This document shows, one piece after another, positions 1-5,631 of a DNA stretch of 6,803 bases (position 1 is its first letter; each line of letters opens with the position of its first letter). The translations under genes and the position numbers were made by a program. Source of the DNA: an uncultured Pirellulaceae bacterium (GTDB taxonomy: Bacteria; Planctomycetota; Planctomycetia; Pirellulales; Pirellulaceae). The notes under the pieces are model-generated. The model ran no database searches. It saw only the letters and a list, made by a program, of their open reading frames with translations, and had not been told where the DNA came from. The DNA lies in the NCBI GenBank assembly GCA_947258905.1, contig CAMYKF010000048.1, positions 1 through 6,803 of the forward strand, written 5' to 3'.

Positions 1-64
1 GGATTTGCTGGTAGCGGGATTTGCTGGTAGCGGGGCTTGTTGGTAGCGGGGCTTGTTGGTAGTC
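1..64. repeat. 16-bp tandem repeat, four copies
   Basis: Four head-to-tail 16-bp units fill the first 64 bases. Units 1 and 2 are identical (ggatttgctggtagcg). Units 3 and 4 share a variant start (gggcttgttggtag) and differ only in the last two bases (cg versus tc). The array begins at the window edge, so more units may lie to the left. It lies downstream of the minus-strand sugar operon and shows no coding potential. Short G/T-rich arrays like this are probably a dispersed intergenic repeat, but that is inference. Confidence 0.85.
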
Positions 65-123
65 AACGCAGAGAGCGCGGAGAAGGCAAAGTGAAGCTCG
101 GCAGGAGCCTCGCCCTCGCGGTC
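65..123. other. Intergenic spacer between two tandem arrays, possible dispersed repeat
   Basis: This non-coding stretch lies between the 16-bp and 7-bp arrays. It starts purine-rich (acgcagagagcgcggagaag) and then holds a G/C-rich part with a small ggc-agga-gcc hairpin core near 99-110. It looks like the body of a repeated intergenic element rather than unique sequence. No terminator with a T-tract is visible for the minus-strand operon that ends at 184, so transcription may run on to the left. Confidence 0.35.
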
Positions 124-151
124 CACGATGCACGATGAGCGATGAGCGATG
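124..151. repeat. 7-bp tandem repeat, four copies
   Basis: Four contiguous 7-bp units: cacgatg, cacgatg, agcgatg, agcgatg. As in the 16-bp array, two identical units of one variant are followed by two of another. A 7-bp period does not keep a reading frame in one unit, and short open frames crossing it are not convincing. It lies 32 bp past the stop codon of the PseG-like gene. Confidence 0.8.
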
Positions 152-183
152 GCTCTCCCCAGCCGTCGCCTCCGCACCTCGTT

Positions 184-1188
184 TTACGCAGAACGTATCC
201 GAGGCGTGGGTTTGGCTGCTCCGGTGCCCAGGACGTCACAGATACGCATGGCCCCTTGCTGATCCACCAGTCGCTTCATTTCACCGGCGTGTTGCTCGAT
301 CAGACCGGGTTGCTTGAGGAATTCAAGGATGCACTGGCAGCTTTTATCAATCCAGACAGTATCCGTACGGTCGATGATCCAGGGCAACGTCGTCACATTG
401 TCCAGGTCGGCGATCTGTGATGAGGAGGCCTGGCTCAGTAGCAAGCTGGCAACCCGGCACCATGCCGCTTCAAAAAAACTGGCTGCGTCGGTAGTTACGG
501 CCAGGTCAAAGGCGTGCAATGAGTTAATCAGCCGGTCGCTGTTGCGATGCCAGAAGATTCGTTTACGGAGTGCCGGCGACCGCCGGTTCATTTGCTCAAC
601 GGCGGACGCCGCAAACGGCGAGATGATGTCCATGGTCGCGCACAGCTTACCGGTTGGCCGACACAGCCGATTAATCATTTCCGCCGAGTCGGCCCCGTTC
701 AGGCATGACAGATCGATCAGGCAACGGTGCGGCAGTTTTTTTCTGTTGTCGCCGGGCAACTGGCGTCGTTGCAGGTTTTTGCGAATCAGCGCAAATCCGG
801 GGTCGTTTCCCGTAATGAAGTCGACGTTCTCGCTGACTTCCGTCTCTCCGATGACCAGCAGGCGTTGCCGGGGCACATTTTTGCCGCTGGCCAGATGCTG
901 AATCAGTTGCGGGCTGGAATCGTCGACCGCCAGCCACGCGCATGCCTTCTCCCTGGCCAATGTCAGGAGTTGTCGGGCCAGAACGGCCTTGTCGCGCGAC
1001 TCGGCGTTGTGCAACTGGCAGCCACTGATGGCGATCTGTCGCCGCATGATGGCCGGCAACTGGCCGGACACGAATTCGACTTCGCCTTCGCGTCGTTTCC
1101 ATTCCCGCGCCAGAATCAGGCTGCGTAACAGCCGGTTCATTCCGACCACCGGATTGGCGCGCGCATACAACAGCAATCGACCGGCCAT
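184..1188 (-). CDS. PseG-like GT-B-fold protein with altered active-site motifs
   Basis: 334 residues. It follows the layout of PseG, the hydrolase that removes UDP from UDP-2,4-diacetamido-trideoxy-altrose in pseudaminic acid synthesis. Visible correspondences are an N-terminal strand, a loop and a helix ending RSLILA (residues 6-27), a WLAVDD strand (85-90), LLVIGE then a DFITGNDPGFALIRKNL segment (110-139) resembling the PseG domain linker, a second Rossmann-like strand RCLIDLS (155-161), and DLAVTTDAASFFEAAW (228-243) resembling the nucleotide-binding loop and helix. Key residues differ: the family GxGH loop carrying the catalytic His reads GMNR (16-19), the GG.D loop reads SCLNG, and the usual G.P after the C-terminal helix reads RVA. 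The start at 1188 is chosen because its ATG overlaps the pseC stop by one base (TGATG) and follows AAAGGTGAG. It may be a non-hydrolytic paralogue or a sugar transferase. The family match is from memory of the motifs, without a search. Confidence 0.65.
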   Translation of the reverse strand: MAGRLLLYARANPVVGMNRLLRSLILAREWKRREGEVEFVSGQLPAIMRRQIAISGCQLHNAESRDKAVLARQLLTLAREKACAWLAVDDSSPQLIQHLASGKNVPRQRLLVIGETEVSENVDFITGNDPGFALIRKNLQRRQLPGDNRKKLPHRCLIDLSCLNGADSAEMINRLCRPTGKLCATMDIISPFAASAVEQMNRRSPALRKRIFWHRNSDRLINSLHAFDLAVTTDAASFFEAAWCRVASLLLSQASSSQIADLDNVTTLPWIIDRTDTVWIDKSCQCILEFLKQPGLIEQHAGEMKRLVDQQGAMRICDVLGTGAAKPTPRIRSA

Positions 1189-2351
1189 CAGCTCACCTTT
1201 GCTCGAGTTGCGTTTGTGGAACCGAGTTGGTGCAGCGTGCTGGTGACGCGGCGAACGTCGTCGCAAGTTATTGCCGGGAAGATGGGCAGCGAAATGATCT
1301 GTTCGTAGACGGCTTCCGCATGAGGACAGGACACGAACCGCAGGTGCTCGCCCTGTTGACGGTAAAAGCTGTGTTGATAGACGGGGCGGTAATGGATGTT
1401 GGCTCCGATTCCGCGGCTGCGCAACGCGGTCAGCACATCGTCACGGCACAATCCGGTCATGCCGGCATTCCAGCGGACGACGAACAGGTGCCAGCCATGG
1501 GAAGCTCCTGGACACACGGCCAGTGGCTGAACAAAATCCAGACCGTCCAGTTGCTGCCGGTACTCGTCCGCGATCTCGGCCCGGCGTGTTGTCCAGCCCG
1601 CCAGTTTCTTCAGTTGGGACAGGCCCAGCGCGCAATGCACATCGGACAATCGATAGTTGTAGCCCAGCGATTGCATGTCGTAGGTGAACTGACTCCGGGC
1701 GGCCCGCTGGTGATGATCGGTGGTGATGCCATGGTTGCGAAAGTGAGTCAGGGCTTCGGCCAGCTGCGAGTCGTCGGTCGTCACCATGCCGCCTTCGCAA
1801 GTGGTGATTTGCTTGACCGGATGAAAACTGTGGCAAGCCATATCGGCCCATGACGTCACCGGACGGCCATAGGAAGTGCCGCCCAGTGAGTGGGCGCAAT
1901 CGGCCACAATCTTCAAATCATTACGCACGGCGATCTTCCGCAGCGCCGGGTAATCGCAGGTCTGGCCCGCATAATCGACGGGAAAGACGGCTTTGGTGTA
2001 CGGCGTAATCTTGCGCAGCACGTCCTGCGGATCAACCAGCAGCGTCTCCGGATTCACGTCGGCAAACACCGGTCTGGCGCCGCAGTACACCGCCGCGTTG
2101 GCCGTCGCCACAAAGGTGATCGCCGGCACGATGACTTCATCGCCCGGCTGCAGTCCCAGGGCGCTGGCCGCCGCATGCAAGGCTGCTGTGCCGTTGCAAA
2201 CAGATACCGCGTGCGAGGCGCCTACATAGTCGGCGACCGCTGATTCGAACTGATCTACCACGGGACCGGTCGTCAGGAAATCCGACTGTAATACGTCGAC
2301 GACCCCCTGGATGTCCTGTGCGTCTATGGACTGGCGGGAATAGGGCAGCAT
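1188..2351 (-). CDS. pseC: UDP-4-amino-4,6-dideoxy-N-acetyl-beta-L-altrosamine transaminase (PseC)
   Basis: 387 residues, the usual length for the DegT/DnrJ/EryC1/StrS aminotransferase family. PseC moves an amino group, normally from glutamate, onto C4 of the 4-keto sugar made by PseB; it acts in the cytoplasm with PLP. Visible motifs: the FLTTGPVVDQFE start typical of the family (25-36), the phosphate-binding NGTAALHAA (53-61), DEVIVPAITFVATANA (71-86), VADCAHSLGG with the Asp that contacts the PLP ring nitrogen (D151), the Schiff-base Lys K180 in SFHPVKQITTCEGG, and LGYNYRLSDVHCALGLSQL followed by a GIGANIHYRPVY segment. The assignment to PseC rather than another DegT enzyme rests on the SFHPVKxITTxEGG form and on pseB directly upstream. 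It starts 8 bp after the pseB stop with no clear ribosome binding site, suggesting coupling, and overlaps the next gene by one base. Confidence 0.9.
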   Translation of the reverse strand: MLPYSRQSIDAQDIQGVVDVLQSDFLTTGPVVDQFESAVADYVGASHAVSVCNGTAALHAAASALGLQPGDEVIVPAITFVATANAAVYCGARPVFADVNPETLLVDPQDVLRKITPYTKAVFPVDYAGQTCDYPALRKIAVRNDLKIVADCAHSLGGTSYGRPVTSWADMACHSFHPVKQITTCEGGMVTTDDSQLAEALTHFRNHGITTDHHQRAARSQFTYDMQSLGYNYRLSDVHCALGLSQLKKLAGWTTRRAEIADEYRQQLDGLDFVQPLAVCPGASHGWHLFVVRWNAGMTGLCRDDVLTALRSRGIGANIHYRPVYQHSFYRQQGEHLRFVSCPHAEAVYEQIISLPIFPAITCDDVRRVTSTLHQLGSTNATRAKVS

Positions 2352-2359
2352 AATGCGTT

Positions 2360-3409
2360 CTAGGAAACAAGTCTCAATCGGGTCGCAGGTGACACAGGTG
2401 CCGCGTCGGGACGAGAGGTGTCAGCAATCATTTGCCGCAACTCATCGGGGGTCAGCCAGCGTTCATTGTTGTCGCTGGTGTAGGAAAAACCGCGCGGACA
2501 CGGCTTGCCCGTTGTTTCGTAGTAGGGAGTTTCCCGTGTCCAGCTGCGCTGGGAAGGGCGAATGATATAATGGTCGGGGTATTCCACAGCCAGTCGCGAT
2601 TCATCGGCGGGAATCATGCACTCGTGCAGTTTTTCGCCCGGACGAATGCCCACAATCTCCGTCTTGCATTCGGGCGCGACCGCTTTGGCAATATCCATGA
2701 TCCGCGTGCTGGGAATTTTGGGCACAAAAACCTCGCCACCCGCCATGCGTTGCATGGAATCCAGTACAAACCACACGCCCTGTTCCAGGGTAATGATAAA
2801 GCGAGTCATTTCTTCATCAGTAATCGGCAACACGCCACTGGCCCGTTTTTGTTCAAAGAATGGCACGACCGAGCCATTGGATCCCAAAACGTTGCCGTAA
2901 CGCACTACGGCAAACCGCGTCCCGCTTTGACCCGACAGTGAGTTGCAGGCGACGAACAGCTTGTCGCTGCACAGCTTGGTGGCTCCGTACAGATTGATGG
3001 GACTGGCCGCCTTGTCGGTGGACAGGGCAACCACTTTTTCCACGCCGCATTCGATGCACGCGTGAATTACATTCTCGGCACCCCGTATATTCGTGCTGAT
3101 GCATTCCTGCGGATTGTATTCTGCCATGTCCACATGTTTCATGGCCGCCGCATGAATCACGAAATCCACATCGCGCAGTGCATAACGCAGCCGTTTCTCA
3201 TCGCGAACGTCGCCCACAAAATAGCGGACTTCAGGAAATTTGGCGGGCGGGAACAGACTGCGTTGCAGGGCGACATGCTTTTGCTCGTCACGGCTGAAAA
3301 GAATCAGCCGTTTCAGCCCGGCTTGCTCAAGCAGAATCCGGGCGCATTTCTTGCCAAAGGAGCCAGTGCCACCGGTAATCAGGACCGTCTTGTCTTTGAG
3401 CCAGAACAT
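2360..3409 (-). CDS. pseB: UDP-N-acetylglucosamine 4,6-dehydratase (inverting), PseB
   Basis: 349 residues. This NAD(P)-dependent extended SDR enzyme dehydrates UDP-GlcNAc and inverts C5, giving the 4-keto-6-deoxy-L-arabino sugar that opens the pseudaminic acid pathway. The nucleotide-binding GGTGSFG is at residues 13-19. The family signature AAMKHVDMAEYNPQECISTN is at 88-107. The catalytic STDKAASPINLYGATK places T131, D132, K133, Y141 and K145 at the same numbers as in the Helicobacter enzyme FlaA1. RYGNVLGSNGSVVPFF and GIRPGEKLHE follow. The hexamer-type inverting form (PseB) is favoured over the membrane-bound retaining PglF type because there is no N-terminal membrane region. An upstream in-frame ATG at 3454 would add 15 residues, but the ATG at 3409 follows AAGGAACAAGG and gives the normal MFWLKDKTVLITGG start. 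It is the first gene of the minus-strand operon. Confidence 0.95.
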   Translation of the reverse strand: MFWLKDKTVLITGGTGSFGKKCARILLEQAGLKRLILFSRDEQKHVALQRSLFPPAKFPEVRYFVGDVRDEKRLRYALRDVDFVIHAAAMKHVDMAEYNPQECISTNIRGAENVIHACIECGVEKVVALSTDKAASPINLYGATKLCSDKLFVACNSLSGQSGTRFAVVRYGNVLGSNGSVVPFFEQKRASGVLPITDEEMTRFIITLEQGVWFVLDSMQRMAGGEVFVPKIPSTRIMDIAKAVAPECKTEIVGIRPGEKLHECMIPADESRLAVEYPDHYIIRPSQRSWTRETPYYETTGKPCPRGFSYTSDNNERWLTPDELRQMIADTSRPDAAPVSPATRLRLVS

Positions 3410-3678
3410 CCTTGTTCCTTGCCATTTTGCGGGAGAGTCGGTTGGGCGATGCATAACCTAACTTGACTGTCGGCGAGCGACAACATGAATCTGGTCAGGC
3501 AAGGCGTACCGGTTTGGCAGGCTTGCTGTCATCGCGGGACTTGGCCAAATGCGGTCAAATTGACGGCGACAGCATCAATTCGATCACAATCCCTGGCACG
3601 GGCAGAAAACCGCTTGTTCGTAAAAAATGCGCGTTTTTCCGGGGGTTTAGCGGCCATCTGCCAGCATCTTTGAAAATT

Positions 3679-3694
3679 TGGCACGACTGGTGCG
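3679..3694 (+). promoter_or_regulatory. Candidate sigma-54 (RpoN) -24/-12 promoter
   Basis: The sequence TGGCACGACTGGTGCG matches the consensus TGGCACG-N4-TTGC(A/T) at all seven -24 positions and at TGC of the -12 element, with the invariant GG (3680-3681) and GC (3692-3693) separated by the required 10 bases. It predicts a transcript start near 3705, leaving a leader of about 70 bases before the ATG at 3774. Planctomycetes are known to carry RpoN and its enhancer-binding activators. No activator site was identified. Confidence 0.5.
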
Positions 3695-3760
3695 TTTGCT
3701 GGACCTAACGAGTCACTCGCCGAGCCGATCCCAATCGATTCGGCACTCACGTTTACTTTT

Positions 3761-3765
3761 GGAGG
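3761..3765 (+). promoter_or_regulatory. Strong Shine-Dalgarno site
   Basis: GGAGG sits eight bases before the ATG at 3774. It decides the start of the His/Gly-rich secreted protein over an in-frame ATG 96 bases upstream. Confidence 0.8.
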
Positions 3766-3773
3766 TTACCCGC

Positions 3774-4415
3774 ATGACACGTTTTTCCCAATCGATCCTG
3801 GCTGTCGTCGCCATGGCTGCTGCTTCGTTGTCAGCGGACCAGGCCTCGGCCGACATTTACCATCACATTGACCAGCTGGCATTGTCGATTCAACGACAGG
3901 CTGAACGGCTGCAAGCCGAAACCAGTCATTACGTGCATACGCCCGGCTATTCCGACATGCTGTGCGCCACCAACCAGTTGCGACGTCGCGCGACGTTGAT
4001 TCATGACCTTGCCCACAACCACGGTTGCGAATACAGCATTGCCGCTCATCTGCGAGTGCTGGACGCACAGTTCCATCGCCTCGAACGTCTGTTCGATGCG
4101 GTCGAAATCGAAGCGAGTCACGGTCATGGACACGTCCATGGCCCCACGGCACACGTCAAGCGTCTGTTACGCGTCATGGAAAACAACATTCATCACATCC
4201 GCGACGATATTGCCCAGCTGCAAGGCGGCGGCCACGGCGGCGGCCACGGCGGCGGCCACGGTGGCTTCGGCGGTGGCGGATACGGCGGGCATGGTGGTTA
4301 CGGCGGAGTTTATTCCGGTTGGTACAGCAACTACCGCAATCGCAGCCACCATCCGCGAAGCCGCGGTGGTGTGCGTTTCGGAAACGACCGCTTCAGCTTC
4401 AAGATCGGTTTCTAG
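3774..4415 (+). CDS. Secreted His/Gly-rich protein of unknown function
   Basis: 213 residues; I do not recognise a named family. A Sec signal peptide covers residues 1-26 (hydrophobic SILAVVAMAAASLSA, cleavage likely after ASA before D27). The mature part begins with an amphipathic helical domain (about 28-150) rich in Arg, Leu, Gln and His, with two Cys (C64, C85) and a HGHGHVHG cluster (116-123). A Gly/His/Tyr tail follows (151-180) with three exact GGGH units and GGYGGHGGYGG, then an aromatic-basic stretch and the C-terminus RFSFKIGF. All 22 His fall in the mature 187 residues, which would suit metal binding, but this is inference. The start is set by GGAGG at 3761-3765, eight bases before the ATG; an upstream in-frame start would destroy the signal peptide. 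It is probably monocistronic, with a sigma-54-type promoter before it and a terminator after it. Confidence 0.85.
   Translation: MTRFSQSILAVVAMAAASLSADQASADIYHHIDQLALSIQRQAERLQAETSHYVHTPGYSDMLCATNQLRRRATLIHDLAHNHGCEYSIAAHLRVLDAQFHRLERLFDAVEIEASHGHGHVHGPTAHVKRLLRVMENNIHHIRDDIAQLQGGGHGGGHGGGHGGFGGGGYGGHGGYGGVYSGWYSNYRNRSHHPRSRGGVRFGNDRFSFKIGF
4224..4259 (+). repeat. 12-bp in-frame coding tandem repeat (GGGH x3)
   Basis: Three exact copies of ggcggcggccac, each coding Gly-Gly-Gly-His. The copies are identical even at third codon positions, which points to recent slippage-type duplication. The flanking bases continue as diverged Gly-rich codons. Unit number is likely to vary between strains (inference). 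Confidence 0.9.
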
Positions 4416-4446
4416 AACCACAAAATCTACAGCCCCGAATATTCCC

Positions 4447-4482
4447 GAGGCACATGGCGAATTGCCGTGTGCCTCTTTTTTT
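4447..4482 (+). terminator. Rho-independent terminator
   Basis: A 12-bp stem (gaggcacatggc paired with gccgtgtgcctc, one T-G wobble) closes a 5-base loop (gaatt) and is followed directly by seven T. It lies 31 bp after the stop codon of the His/Gly-rich protein gene and should end its transcript, separating it from the AraC gene downstream. Confidence 0.92.
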
Positions 4483-4655
4483 GTTGGATCCCAGACACGG
4501 CTGGATTGGCGAGCAAGATTTTGCAAGTCAGCGTGCCCGGGCATACCGGCCTCGATGGACGAGGGCTGACACACGTTCGCTGGCTGATTATCCTTTAAGG
4601 AGCAAGCGAGCGGTCTGCATCGGGGCAACATGCGGATCGGGGAAGCGGCGATCTA
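4483..4655. other. Intergenic region upstream of the AraC-family gene
   Basis: 173 bp after the terminator with no gene seen. It holds a perfect 10-bp palindrome tgcccgggca (4534-4543) and a 5-bp stem-loop cctcg-atgga-cgagg (4550-4564), either of which could be a regulator site. An AAGGAG at 4598-4603 has no start codon at a suitable distance. No clear -35/-10 promoter was recognised. Confidence 0.4.
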
Positions 4656-5564
4656 TTGAGTTTCGAATCCAGGATTCTGTTTGAGAGCAGCCAACTGCGG
4701 ATTGGCCGCTTTCGTTGCCGCGCTGGCAGTGAGTTGTGGCAGACCGAAAACTATACGGGGCAATTCCCGATTGTGGTCTTTCCGCGTATTCCTGTCGGCA
4801 TCCGGCAGGCAGCCCGTCCGTGCGTCATCGCCACGCCGATACACGTCATGCTGTACAACTCGCGGCATCCCTATCGCCGCGAGCTAATCGATCCGCGTGG
4901 CGACATCAGCGACTTTTTCGCTTTGGGCCCGGGGTTGATTCGCGACATAGGCACTTCTGCCAACATGCAAATTGACGAAGACTGCCTGTCTCCCTTTGCG
5001 TCGTCGCATTCACCGTGCCCTTCGCGCACGTATCTGATCCAGCGCGCCGTATTTCACCTTGTGGAATCGGGACAGTCGGTCGATCCGCTGTTTGTTGAAG
5101 AGACCTTTATGAGTCTGCTGCCCGATCTGTTACGCGATTCATGGATTTCACGTTACATTCCAACCGGTGCGTCATCCGGGACGGAGCGCGGCCAGCGGGA
5201 TCAGGTGGAGTCAGCCAAGGAGTTCATCAGCCGCGAATTCCGGCAACCGCTGAAGATCGAGGACATCGCCCGTGTGGCCGATTGCAGCGTGTATCACTTG
5301 TGCCGCATCTTCAAAAAATTCACGGGTTTGACGGTCCATCGTTTTCTCACGCATTGCCGTCTGCGTTCCTCGATCGAAGAAGTCATGGACGGCAACCTGC
5401 CATTGACCCGTGTGGCTCTGGATCTGGGCTTTTGCAGCCACAGTCATTTTACGAACGCATTTCGCGCTGCCTTTGGCATGCCACCCCGCCAACTGCGTGA
5501 GCGACCGTCCACGGTGTTGACGAAGGGCCCATTGCCGCAAAATGGCAAAAACTCCGGCAATTAG
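4656..5564 (+). CDS. AraC/XylS-family transcriptional regulator
   Basis: 302 residues, the usual length for a two-domain AraC regulator. The N-terminal half (about 10-100) resembles the cupin-like ligand-binding type with VVFPRIPVGIRQAARPCVIATPIHVMLYN followed by YRRELIDPRGD, though no ligand can be named. The C-terminal DNA-binding domain (about 183-281) has both helix-turn-helix units: LKIEDIARVADCSVYHLCRIFKKFTG (199-224) and LPLTRVALDLGFCSHSHFTNAFRAAFGMPPRQLR (248-281), the latter matching the family signature including GF.S.SHF...F+..FG..P. The proposed start is TTG at 4656, since no ATG or GTG lies in frame nearby upstream and the domain is complete from here; GGGGA at 4639-4643 is a distant ribosome site (12-base spacing), so the exact start is uncertain. 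The target is unknown; the propeller gene 67 bp downstream on the same strand is a candidate. Confidence 0.88.
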   Translation: MSFESRILFESSQLRIGRFRCRAGSELWQTENYTGQFPIVVFPRIPVGIRQAARPCVIATPIHVMLYNSRHPYRRELIDPRGDISDFFALGPGLIRDIGTSANMQIDEDCLSPFASSHSPCPSRTYLIQRAVFHLVESGQSVDPLFVEETFMSLLPDLLRDSWISRYIPTGASSGTERGQRDQVESAKEFISREFRQPLKIEDIARVADCSVYHLCRIFKKFTGLTVHRFLTHCRLRSSIEEVMDGNLPLTRVALDLGFCSHSHFTNAFRAAFGMPPRQLRERPSTVLTKGPLPQNGKNSGN

Positions 5565-5618
5565 CAAGATCGTGCAAGCCAACCGCTAATTCGCACCCAA
5601 AATTGTGATGGAAGCAAT

Positions 5619-5625
5619 GGAGGAG
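5619..5625 (+). promoter_or_regulatory. Shine-Dalgarno site deciding the PEP-CTERM gene start
   Basis: GGAGGAG lies six bases before ATG 5632. The three earlier in-frame start codons (5605, 5608, 5617) lack such a site and would extend the signal peptide with acidic residues (MMEAMEER). Confidence 0.8.
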
Positions 5626-5631
5626 CGAATC

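Larger units (their letters stand above)
3410..3773. other. Divergent intergenic region
   Basis: 364 bp between the start of pseB (leftward) and the start of the His/Gly-rich protein gene (rightward), so both promoters should be here. I see a sigma-54-type promoter for the rightward gene (3679-3694), a second TGGCACG without a matching -12 element (3594-3600), and a small odd palindrome gtcaaAttgac (3554-3564). No convincing -35/-10 pair was found for pseB. Open frames of 60-80 codons cross the region on both strands but lack ribosome binding sites and recognisable protein character. Confidence 0.6.

Noticed and set aside
1..151. CRISPR array
   Set aside because: Units are 16 and 7 bp, directly abutting without spacers, and no cas genes are present.
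135..420. Plus-strand open frames starting in the 7-bp repeat array
   Set aside because: They run antisense into the PseG-like gene, and their composition is what high-GC shadow frames give.
1227..1853. A 208-codon plus-strand open frame opposite pseC
   Set aside because: It is antisense to a gene with intact PLP-binding motifs; there is no family resemblance.
3554..3564. Palindrome gtcaaAttgac as an operator
   Set aside because: Five-base arms are too short to support a call alone; kept only as a note in the intergenic entry.
3608..3640. A-run/T-run hairpin (aaaaatgcgcgttttt) as a terminator
   Set aside because: The stem is only A-T pairs, with no G/C stem, and no gene ends nearby in either direction.
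3463..3750. Small open frames of 62-81 codons on both strands in the divergent intergenic region
   Set aside because: No ribosome sites, no recognisable protein features, and they overlap the candidate promoter.
4167..4631. A 154-codon open frame on the minus strand opposite the His/Gly-rich gene, rich in Ala and Val
   Set aside because: It is a by-product of the ggc/gcc-rich repeat read backwards, runs through the strong terminator and has no ribosome site or protein-like composition.
4003..4684. Long open frames in the other two plus frames (4003-4569 and 4025-4684) over the same region
   Set aside because: They yield low-complexity Ala/Thr- or Arg/Pro-rich sequence that continues through the terminator; the signal-peptide frame with GGAGG is clearly the real one.
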